A stretch of DNA of 5,056 bases from NCBI GenBank assembly GCA_021818125.1, contig JAKAFG010000155.1:1-5056 (forward strand), written 5' to 3'. The notes under the pieces were generated by a model. The model saw only the letters and a program-made list of their open reading frames with translations. It ran no database searches and had not been told where the DNA came from. A program made the translations under genes and the position numbers. This document shows positions 1 to 5,056 of the stretch, piece after piece; position 1 is the first letter of the stretch; each line of letters opens with the position of its first letter. This DNA is from Pseudomonadota bacterium. Its GTDB lineage: Bacteria > Pseudomonadota > Gammaproteobacteria > Acidithiobacillales > Acidithiobacillaceae.

Positions 1-337
1 TGGCCGCCAGCAACTGGTTACGTTCCGGCAGATCCCGGGAGCCGAAGCCGTGCAGGGTCAGGTGCGTCATGCCCAGGGCGTCACAAGTCTCCTGCTCCAG
101 ACGGTAATGAGGTTCGTGGGGGGCCGGAGCGCGCAGGTTCAACACCGTGCAGAAACCATGCTTTTGCTGCCAGTGCCGCAATTGAAGGGGCGAGGGTTGG
201 GCCGAACGAAACGCTCCCGGCGCAATCTCGTGAAAGTTCGCATAAAACAGTTCGCGGAAAATGCCGTGATCCGTCCAGAACTGGTGGCGCCGGTAGCGGC
301 GGCGCTCATCCGGCAGGAGCACCAGGGGGTGTTTCAT
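1..337 (-). CDS. Dual-specificity/tyrosine phosphatase-like protein, N-terminal part (cut by window edge)
   Basis: The minus-strand frame from the ATG at 337-335 is open to the left edge and gives 112 residues without a stop. Residues 36-56 (FHEI, then GAFRSAQPSP, then LQLRHW) followed by TVLNLR at 64-69 and a GSRDLP stretch at 99-104 match the N-terminal part of the bacterial Siw14/DSP-like cysteine phosphatases. In that family a 'hxV..gvyRSaQPs...L' segment and a 'vinLR' strand precede the HCxxGxxR catalytic loop. That loop would lie beyond base 1, so catalytic competence cannot be judged. The start overlaps the waaC stop as ATGA, and a TGGAG ribosome site sits 8 nt upstream, so the start is well supported. 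It is the downstream member of the LPS operon. The substrate is unknown; a core phosphate, sugar phosphate or phosphotyrosine protein are guesses from context. Confidence 0.82.
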   Translation of the reverse strand, partial: MKHPLVLLPDERRRYRRHQFWTDHGIFRELFYANFHEIAPGAFRSAQPSPLQLRHWQQKHGFCTVLNLRAPAPHEPHYRLEQETCDALGMTHLTLHGFGSRDLPERNQLLAA

Positions 338-1386
338 GATCGGTGCTCCAGCAAAGGGGATAAGGCCGTCCAGACCTGCTCCGGGCGTAAGGCCTGCTGG
401 CAGAGTATCAGGCCATTTTTCGCTTCCGGCAACGGGCATCGGGATTTACCACAAGGCGAGCAAGGCTCACGGCTTTGCAAGCTGACCTGGCGACTATCCA
501 TCACGGAAAAACGCCCACTAGCCGTCGGGCCGTACATAGTAACCCCCGCCAGCCCCAAGGCACCGGCCAGATAAGAGAGTCCCGTATCCATACCGACATA
601 GGCGTCTGCCCGGACGATGAGGGCCGCGATTTCCAGCAACGTAGCGGCGGGCAGGGTGACCACATTATCCGCTTGTTCCGCGATGCGCCGGGCTCGCACC
701 GCCTCGCGCGCATTGCCTGCGGGCAACAACAAACGCAGTCCCTCCTGTCGTAGCCGGGCGGCCAGCGCCCGCCAGTGGTCTTCCTGCCATTCCTTGTTCT
801 CTCGCGAGGTCCCGTGAAAGCCCAGCACGAAGGGCCGCTGCACCAGTTCTCCCCAAGGTTGCACCAGCGTGTCTTTACGCAGGCGCGCGGCGGCCACCTG
901 CAAACCATAATCTGGCGGCGTTTCCGGCAGGGGGTAGTCTAAAGCCTGCGCGAATAGTTGGCGATTCCGGCTGATGGCGGACTGCCCCCAGGACACGGGA
1001 AAGCGGCGATGGTAAATTCGGCTGGCACCCGGTTCGCGAGCGCTGGCGGCATCCAGGCCCCACAGGGGTGCACCGCCCAGACGGCCCAGCAATGCACTTT
1101 TATAGAGTCCCTGGGCATCGAGAATATGATCGTAATGCTCCACCCGTAAAGCCCGGCGTAAATCCCGTAACACGGCCGCCAGCCCACGCCACTGTTTTTT
1201 ATAGTTGCGCAGAGAGAAGGGAATCACCCGCGCGACCCCTGGATGCAGCAGTGCGATGGGCGCGAATGCAGGCTCAATCAACCAATGTAAGAGCAGATCC
1301 GGTCGGGTCCGCTGCAAATCCGTCAGCGCCGGCAGGGTATGCAGCACGTCGCCCATGGAACTCAGGCGCAGCAGCAGAATCTTCAT
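334..1386 (-). CDS. waaC: Lipopolysaccharide heptosyltransferase I (WaaC/RfaC)
   Basis: This 350-residue GT9 enzyme transfers L-glycero-D-manno-heptose from ADP-heptose to the Kdo of Kdo2-lipid A on the cytoplasmic face of the inner membrane. It is the first heptose step of inner-core assembly. The N-terminus RLSSMGDVLHTLPALTD (7-23) is nearly the same as in E. coli WaaC and holds the catalytic Asp13. DAQGLYKSAL (90-99) and a SAREPGAS segment (115-122) are also WaaC-specific. In the C-terminal donor domain, HGTSRENKEW (191-200) carries the expected Lys198, and MDTGLSYLAGAL (266-277) carries Asp267, which binds ADP-heptose. MYGPT is at 284-288. Length is slightly above the E. coli enzyme. Unlike E. 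coli WaaC as I recall it, the C-terminus has four cysteines (309, 312, 317, 329), a pattern more familiar from WaaF-like GT9 proteins. The start ATG overlaps the upstream GT2 stop as ATGA with only a weak ribosome site, implying translational coupling. Confidence 0.95.
   Translation of the reverse strand: MKILLLRLSSMGDVLHTLPALTDLQRTRPDLLLHWLIEPAFAPIALLHPGVARVIPFSLRNYKKQWRGLAAVLRDLRRALRVEHYDHILDAQGLYKSALLGRLGGAPLWGLDAASAREPGASRIYHRRFPVSWGQSAISRNRQLFAQALDYPLPETPPDYGLQVAAARLRKDTLVQPWGELVQRPFVLGFHGTSRENKEWQEDHWRALAARLRQEGLRLLLPAGNAREAVRARRIAEQADNVVTLPAATLLEIAALIVRADAYVGMDTGLSYLAGALGLAGVTMYGPTASGRFSVMDSRQVSLQSREPCSPCGKSRCPLPEAKNGLILCQQALRPEQVWTALSPLLEHRS
346..350 (-). promoter_or_regulatory. Shine-Dalgarno site of the phosphatase-like gene
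   Basis: On the minus strand TGGAG lies 8 nt before the ATG at 337, inside the last codons of waaC. It is the clearest ribosome binding site among the coupled junctions here and fixes the start of the phosphatase-like gene, even though that ATG also overlaps the waaC stop. Confidence 0.6.
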
Positions 1387-2153
1387 TGCTGACTATGGTC
1401 CCTGAGTTCCAGCGCCATGGCATATTTCATGAATGCGCCCAGCGCCGTGGTCCAGGCAATGGCGGCACCTTCCACACCATCCAGAAATCCCAGACGCCAG
1501 AAATAGCCGCGCCAAAAAGCCGCCAGCGCGTGGGTCATGGGCATGTAAGCATGGAGCACTTTGCCGCGCTGGTGGACCTGCTGGGCATTGAGGGCGGCGT
1601 AGCGGCGCATTTTATCAAGCAACTCGCCATAATTAGCGTAGGAATAATGGTACAGCGCACAACCTGGGATACGTGCGATGGCTCCATGAGTCTCCCACGC
1701 CTCATGAACCAGACATTCCCTATAAGCGCCACATCGGCGGTCAAATAAACGCAGCACTTGGTCATGCGCCCAATCGCCGTGACAAATTTCTTTGCCATGA
1801 AGGAAGCTTCTGCGCTCAAGACGATAACCTACCACGCTTGCAGGCCCTCGTATCAAAATAGCATTTCGGACAGCCTTCGCCGCCGTCTCAGTTAGTATTT
1901 CATCGGCATCCATCATGAGAATCCACGGATTTTCAGCCGACACCACGGCAAACTGTCGCTGCGCAGCGAAGCCGGGCCAAGAGCGTTCAATGATACGAGC
2001 GCCCGCGTTTCGCGCTAAAATTAACGTGTTATCCTGAGAGCCACTATCTACCACCAGCAACTCGTCGGCGATGTTGGCCACGCTTGCTAGTGACCGACCG
2101 AAATGCCGTCCGGCATTTTTAGTAACATAAACTACCGACAGACGAGCACACAT
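1383..2153 (-). CDS. GT2 family LPS core glycosyltransferase, WaaE/KdtX-like
   Basis: This 256-residue protein is a GT-A fold inverting glycosyltransferase. It opens with LSVVYVTKNAG (5-15), the first Rossmann strand of GT2 enzymes. VVDSGSQDNT (34-43) is the nucleotide-sugar binding motif. DADE (82-85) is the metal-binding DXD-type motif, followed by RLFDRR (135-140) and VHEAW (149-153). The late HYSYANY segment (169-175) and the C-terminal FLDGVEGA (223-230) followed by a hydrophobic, lysine-tyrosine-containing tail are typical of the WaaE/KdtX branch. That branch adds beta-1,4-glucose to heptose I in Klebsiella and Serratia. The exact sugar here cannot be read from sequence. The start overlaps the ligase-family gene's TAA as TAATG, and the stop overlaps the waaC start. 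The neighbourhood fits an LPS core role. Other GT2 core or O-antigen transferases remain possible, so no symbol is given. Confidence 0.88.
   Translation of the reverse strand: MCARLSVVYVTKNAGRHFGRSLASVANIADELLVVDSGSQDNTLILARNAGARIIERSWPGFAAQRQFAVVSAENPWILMMDADEILTETAAKAVRNAILIRGPASVVGYRLERRSFLHGKEICHGDWAHDQVLRLFDRRCGAYRECLVHEAWETHGAIARIPGCALYHYSYANYGELLDKMRRYAALNAQQVHQRGKVLHAYMPMTHALAAFWRGYFWRLGFLDGVEGAAIAWTTALGAFMKYAMALELRDHSQQ
2101..2118. repeat. Perfect inverted repeat inside the GT2 gene
   Basis: AAATGCCG, then TC, then CGGCATTT form a perfect 8-bp inverted repeat (or a 7-bp stem with a 4-nt loop) at codons about 12-18 of the GT2 gene. On the plus strand it runs directly into five Ts (2116-2120), like a short intrinsic terminator for antisense transcripts. 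On the sense (minus) strand it could form a small hairpin in the early coding region. It is coding sequence, so chance is a real possibility. Confidence 0.35.
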
Positions 2154-3364
2154 TATGGGGCGTTCAACTCTGCAGGCTCAATCACAGACCGTTGGTATAA
2201 GGGTAAGCCAGCCATCAGCGCGATAGTAATAGCATCAGCGTATCCCCAACTCAAACCATCGAAAAGCCCACCAATGAGATAAATGGAGAAGTAAGTAAGC
2301 GCGAACCAGTTCTGGGGAAGATCTCGCGACCTCCACATTTCACGCCCCAAGGACCAGAGAAACCAGAGGAAAAGTCCAAGACCGACAATCCCCAAAGATG
2401 CCGCTTCACTGATATAGCTGTTAGCCGCAGTATTCATGACAAAGCCGGGGGTCGCAGGAATCTGGTGCGCCGCCTGCATTTTCAGTATGACGGAATAAAA
2501 ATCGCCTGTCCCAACCCCAAAAAATGGATGTGCAAAAAACATCATCACACCGCCGATCATTGCCAGGAGGCGAATACCCCAGCTTGAATAAACATCTGCG
2601 TGATTTAAGTTGAAAGTCAACAACTCATGAAAACCAAGCATAAAATTGGAACGAATGGATGGCATTGCGAACAAGCCAAATACAGCCAAGGCAAACACCA
2701 TAGTCATCCAGTAGCGCCAGCGTCCGGGATAGAGCATCCAAATCGCTATAGGAAGCAATATCACCAGTAGTAATTGCCCAGAACGCCCATGGATAACAAT
2801 CAGTTGTACAAACAGCATCAGACCGATAAGCACATTAACCCAGCGGGGAAAGTTCCATTGCTGCCTGAAGTCCCAAGTCAGCCATAGAAGCGCATGGGCG
2901 ATTGCCAAAGAAAGAAAAATATGACCACAAAAACCCGTATAGTTCATACCGCCGGTATTCTTCCATGGAAAAACTCCCCAAGTCATCATGACTGCCAGGA
3001 ATTCGTTGATCAATAAACCAGAAAGAAATAGCGTGATCAATAATTTTATCCAGCGCTCCTTCCAGGGCAGCGTGGCGCCTATAAACGCCAACACGCCATA
3101 ACCGGTGGCTTCTGCAACCTTCAGTCCGAAGAACATATCTGTGGTCCATAGCAGACCGAGGAGCGTCCAACCGATGAGCAACGCAAGTGGTATCGCCCAG
3201 GGCCGCGCAAAGATCTGGCGCCATTCCCGCCAATGGCCGCTTGCGGCATAAAGCACCAGCAAAAGCCCTACTGAGACACCAGCACCTGCCGTACTCAGCG
3301 GGAAACTGAATAATGGCAAGGCATACGCCGTAAACATTAGTCCATCCGGGACTCGCCACTTCAT
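2153..3364 (-). CDS. O-antigen ligase/polymerase family membrane protein (Wzy_C), catalytic His replaced by Ala
   Basis: This 403-residue polytopic inner-membrane protein has roughly twelve hydrophobic segments (for example about 10-42, 55-74, 107-127, 147-164, 176-211, 217-233, 264-281, 320-337, 355-391). Between the segments ending near 281 and starting near 320 is a periplasmic-type loop. Its architecture matches WaaL/Wzy_C proteins, which move undecaprenyl-pyrophosphate-linked O-antigen onto lipid A-core. IHGRSG (191-196) supplies the conserved Arg194. WGIR (262-265) supplies a second Arg265, followed by AHPFFGVGTGDF (278-289), the family's 'hPl.GvG.g.f' signature. The H[NSQ]X9GXX[GTY] motif is present as AANSYI...LGIVG (313-328), but the His position is Ala314. 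The GT2-rich LPS context favours a ligase over a polymerase, yet activity is uncertain. Part of the gene is clearly AT-richer than its neighbours. The start overlaps the GT9 stop as ATGA, with TAAGG 10 nt upstream. Confidence 0.87.
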   Translation of the reverse strand: MKWRVPDGLMFTAYALPLFSFPLSTAGAGVSVGLLLVLYAASGHWREWRQIFARPWAIPLALLIGWTLLGLLWTTDMFFGLKVAEATGYGVLAFIGATLPWKERWIKLLITLFLSGLLINEFLAVMMTWGVFPWKNTGGMNYTGFCGHIFLSLAIAHALLWLTWDFRQQWNFPRWVNVLIGLMLFVQLIVIHGRSGQLLLVILLPIAIWMLYPGRWRYWMTMVFALAVFGLFAMPSIRSNFMLGFHELLTFNLNHADVYSSWGIRLLAMIGGVMMFFAHPFFGVGTGDFYSVILKMQAAHQIPATPGFVMNTAANSYISEAASLGIVGLGLFLWFLWSLGREMWRSRDLPQNWFALTYFSIYLIGGLFDGLSWGYADAITIALMAGLPLYQRSVIEPAELNAP

Positions 3365-4467
3365 GACATAAAAACCTTATTTTTATCAGGCAATCGTAAA
3401 ATGCTGGACACCATCGTATCACTATCGCCGCCACCATTCCCGGTCACGACGACAGATGCTTCACGATGGTAATGTTCCGGACTTGGAAAATTAAACAGCG
3501 CCAGCGTGGGTAAACCCATGGCGACGGCCATGTGGTATGGCCCGGAGTCGCTGGACACGAAGATATCACAAGTCGCAAGAGCTCCCGTCAGGCCGCTGGG
3601 CGTGGTCTGGCCAGCAATATCCAAGATGTGTCCGACATCACCCCAGCGAGCAGCATATTGCCCCAGAAAATCCTGATTGATGCCGCGTTCGTTTGGGGCG
3701 CCGGTCAGCAAAAGAATATGGGGAGAAGCGGCCGCAACCTGCCCCATCACTTCCACCAGAAATCCGACGGAGGGACGTTTTTTTTCCGCATCTGGCGTAC
3801 CACAACCAATGTTCACTCCGATAACAGGTCGGTCTTTTGGTAACCGGGATTGCAGAGATTCCCGAACATAGCGTCCAGCCTCGGTTTCCTGCAACACGAT
3901 CCGCTGGCCATCCCGGTCCAGCCTCAAAGCCGCTAACGCCGCGAAGTCCCGCTCCGTATAGTCCATGGGCCAGGACAATTCATGCCGCCGGGCGTACTCC
4001 TGTAAACCCGGCCCCGCATAATCATAAAGCCACCCCCGTCCCGGCACCTGATTCACCCCGACCGCAGGTGCCGCACAGAAATGCCGCATCCAGCGGGCGG
4101 CGATACTCGTTTCGATACCAAAGGGCTCGTGATCAATGATCAGGTCCGGTTGCACTTCCTGCGCGATACACCGCAACTCGGGTAACAAACGTCGCCATAT
4201 ACGCGGACCAACACCTCGTATACCGGCAAAACGCCCCTCTTGCATGGGCAGAAAATGGGCGCTGGCCAGCAGATGATGGTCCCGAATCAGCGCCTCGCTC
4301 GGATAACCTGGCCAGCGGGTCAGAAACACCAGATGCAGCTCCGCATCCGGCCAGCGCTTTTTGAGCACCGCCCAGGCCGCCGAGCTACGCAGGATGTCGC
4401 CGATACCTGCACTGTGCGACTTGATCAGAAGTATGCGGTGGGGTTCTACGGGTAAAGGACGTGGCAT
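3361..4467 (-). CDS. Glycosyltransferase family 9 protein, divergent heptosyltransferase-like
   Basis: With the ATG at 4467 the protein has 368 residues, normal for GT9. RILLIKSHSAGIGDILRSSA (11-30) is the N-terminal GT9 strand-loop with the catalytic-type Asp24. VIGVNIGCGTPDAEKKRP (215-232) is the donor-domain loop in which a Lys (229 or 230) is expected. FVSSDSGPYHMAVAMGLP (303-320) holds Asp307 and the family's 'D[ST]G..H.A.A.G.P' signature. These residues indicate an ADP-heptose-type GT-B transferase, probably adding a further core heptose or another sugar. It differs enough from WaaC, WaaF and WaaQ that I assign no symbol. A longer reading from 4554 would overlap the Uma2 gene by 76 bp with non-family-like sequence, so it is disfavoured. 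A TTG at 4482, giving 373 residues and overlapping the Uma2 stop as TTGA, is a credible alternative. No good ribosome site precedes either start. The stop overlaps the ligase-family start. Confidence 0.88.
   Translation of the reverse strand: MPRPLPVEPHRILLIKSHSAGIGDILRSSAAWAVLKKRWPDAELHLVFLTRWPGYPSEALIRDHHLLASAHFLPMQEGRFAGIRGVGPRIWRRLLPELRCIAQEVQPDLIIDHEPFGIETSIAARWMRHFCAAPAVGVNQVPGRGWLYDYAGPGLQEYARRHELSWPMDYTERDFAALAALRLDRDGQRIVLQETEAGRYVRESLQSRLPKDRPVIGVNIGCGTPDAEKKRPSVGFLVEVMGQVAAASPHILLLTGAPNERGINQDFLGQYAARWGDVGHILDIAGQTTPSGLTGALATCDIFVSSDSGPYHMAVAMGLPTLALFNFPSPEHYHREASVVVTGNGGGDSDTMVSSILRLPDKNKVFMS
3375..3379 (-). promoter_or_regulatory. Probable Shine-Dalgarno of the ligase-family gene
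   Basis: Minus-strand TAAGG ends 10 nt before the ATG at 3364, within the last codons of the GT9 gene. Spacing is a little long but acceptable. Together with the ATGA overlap it supports the ATG at 3364 as the start of the ligase-family gene. Confidence 0.4.
3778..3785. repeat. A8 homopolymer (T8 on plus strand) inside the GT9 gene
   Basis: Eight consecutive As on the coding strand encode the end of Glu228 and Lys229-Lys230 (GAA AAA AAA). The reading frame places A AAA AAA exactly in the slippery phase. The tract sits at the conserved donor-site loop, so any slippage would remove the C-terminal half of the enzyme. The homopolymer is seen directly; any slippage or phase-variation role is inferred. 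Confidence 0.6.
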
Positions 4468-4478
4468 CAGGGCTGCGT

Positions 4479-5051
4479 TCAATCGGTCTGAAGGGCCGAA
4501 GGCAGATCGACGCCGGCATAGATGTCCTCTACTGAAAGTGCCAGGTCGACACATCGGAGGCGCAAACGGTCGCTTTCAGGGTCATTCAGCAACTCGTACC
4601 ACCAACCTTCAGGATGCCGGCGGAATGCCTCGACGACGGCTTTTTCGCTATCCACCAAAACATATTCCTGCAGGCTGGGAAGCGTCTGATAAGCTTGTAG
4701 CTTTTCACGACGGTCCACATTCGCCGTGCCGGCTGACAATACTTCGACGATAAGGCAAGGATCTTCCAGATAGAGGGTATCTCCGGACAACGGCACACCA
4801 CAACGCAACACGACATCGGGGTAATAAAAGGCATCTACAGCTTCTACCCGCACTTTCATATCGCTGTTCAGAACCTGGCAGTGACTACCACGGGTCTTTT
4901 GCCAGAGCAGTCCATACAGGTTGCCCGCAATCTGGTTATGACGCAGCTTGGCCCCGGCCATGGCATAGACCTGCCCGGCCACATACTCGTGGCGTATATC
5001 GGCGCGTTCCTCACCTTCCAGATACTCTTTGACAGACAAAGGCCGTAACAT
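4479..5051 (-). CDS. Uma2 family (DUF820) restriction-endonuclease-fold protein
   Basis: This 190-residue protein matches the Uma2 family, whose members have a PD-(D/E)XK nuclease-like fold and mostly unknown biological roles. It begins with a LSVKEYLEGEE segment (5-15) and RHEYVAGQVYAM (20-31), where Glu22 is the usual early acidic residue. YYPDV (76-80) gives Asp79, CLIVEVLS (99-106) gives Glu103, and VDRREKLQAY (112-121) gives Lys117. LPSLQEYVLVD (124-134) completes the family pattern. All expected active-site positions are therefore present. The ATG at 5051 agrees with the usual family start, but only five bases lie upstream and the frame is open to the edge, so a start a few codons earlier cannot be excluded. 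No ribosome site can be assessed. The gene is 11 bp upstream of the GT9 ATG and could be cotranscribed, but nothing links it functionally to LPS synthesis. Confidence 0.88.
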   Translation of the reverse strand: MLRPLSVKEYLEGEERADIRHEYVAGQVYAMAGAKLRHNQIAGNLYGLLWQKTRGSHCQVLNSDMKVRVEAVDAFYYPDVVLRCGVPLSGDTLYLEDPCLIVEVLSAGTANVDRREKLQAYQTLPSLQEYVLVDSEKAVVEAFRRHPEGWWYELLNDPESDRLRLRCVDLALSVEDIYAGVDLPSALQTD

Positions 5052-5056
5052 GGCTA

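Noticed and set aside
50..574. Plus-strand open frame of 174 codons
   Set aside because: It lies opposite the phosphatase-like gene and the end of waaC, has no recognisable domain or ribosome site, and its composition follows the GC-rich codons of the real minus-strand genes.
1068..1748. Plus-strand open frame of 226 codons
   Set aside because: It is fully antisense to waaC and the GT2 gene, both of which have clear family motifs; the translated product shows no family features and low-complexity, Pro/Arg/Ala-rich stretches.
2581..2700. Possible internal sigma70 promoter on the minus strand in the AT-rich ligase segment (TTGACT)
   Set aside because: A TTGACT -35-like hexamer is present, but at 17-18 bp spacing the downstream hexamer (AGATGT or GATGTT) is not a credible -10, so I do not annotate it.
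2835..3437. Minus-strand open frame of 200 codons overlapping the ligase-family gene
   Set aside because: It occupies another frame of the same strand across the GT9/ligase junction; the ligase frame has the membrane segments and Wzy_C motifs, while this one has none.
4129..4143. TGATCA-A-TGATCA repeat in the GT9 gene
   Set aside because: Two adjacent palindromic hexamers arise from ordinary codons; there is no further copy or context for an operator.
4468..4554. N-terminal extension of the GT9 protein from the upstream ATG at 4554
   Set aside because: The extra 29 residues are Arg/Cys-rich, unlike GT9 N-termini, and would overlap the well-supported Uma2 gene by 76 bp.
4361..4753. Plus-strand open frame of 130 codons
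   Set aside because: Antisense to the GT9 and Uma2 genes with no domain and no ribosome site; treated as a shadow.

Overview
This window reads as the inside of a lipopolysaccharide (LPS) core and O-antigen attachment locus from a Gram-negative bacterium. All supported genes lie on the minus strand and are read from the right end to the left. The WaaC-type heptosyltransferase, the WaaE-like glycosyltransferase and the O-antigen-ligase-family protein point to a proteobacterium. A gammaproteobacterium-like or Acidithiobacillus-like chromosome with a GC content in the upper fifties is my best guess, but no sequence comparison could be run, so the taxon is tentative.

In order of transcription the window holds: a Uma2-family (DUF820) putative nuclease-fold protein (5051-4479); a divergent GT9 (heptosyltransferase-superfamily) glycosyltransferase (4467-3361); a polytopic O-antigen-ligase/polymerase-family membrane protein (3364-2153); a GT2 glycosyltransferase resembling WaaE/KdtX (2153-1383); LPS heptosyltransferase I, WaaC (1386-334); and the first 112 residues of a dual-specificity/tyrosine-phosphatase-like protein (337 to beyond base 1). 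This last gene is cut by the window edge before its catalytic loop.

The five genes from the GT9 gene to the phosphatase are joined by four stop/start overlaps (ATGA, TAATG, ATGA, ATGA). This strongly suggests one polycistronic, translationally coupled operon. The Uma2 gene is only 11 bp upstream of the GT9 ATG, or overlaps it as TTGA if a TTG start is used. No intergenic region longer than 11 bp exists, so no promoter or terminator is expected between genes and none was identified. The operon promoter must lie beyond the right edge or inside the Uma2 gene.

Functionally, WaaC adds the first heptose to Kdo on lipid A. The WaaE-like GT2 and the second GT9 would extend or decorate the inner/outer core on the cytoplasmic face. 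The ligase-family protein would join undecaprenyl-linked glycan to the core in the periplasm. The phosphatase may act on a phosphorylated sugar, the LPS core or a regulatory protein, which is unknown. The most notable point is that the ligase-like protein retains the expected arginines and the spacing of the H[NSQ]X9GXX[GTY] motif but has alanine where the catalytic histidine should be. I see no CRISPR array, mobile element, RNA gene or defence system.
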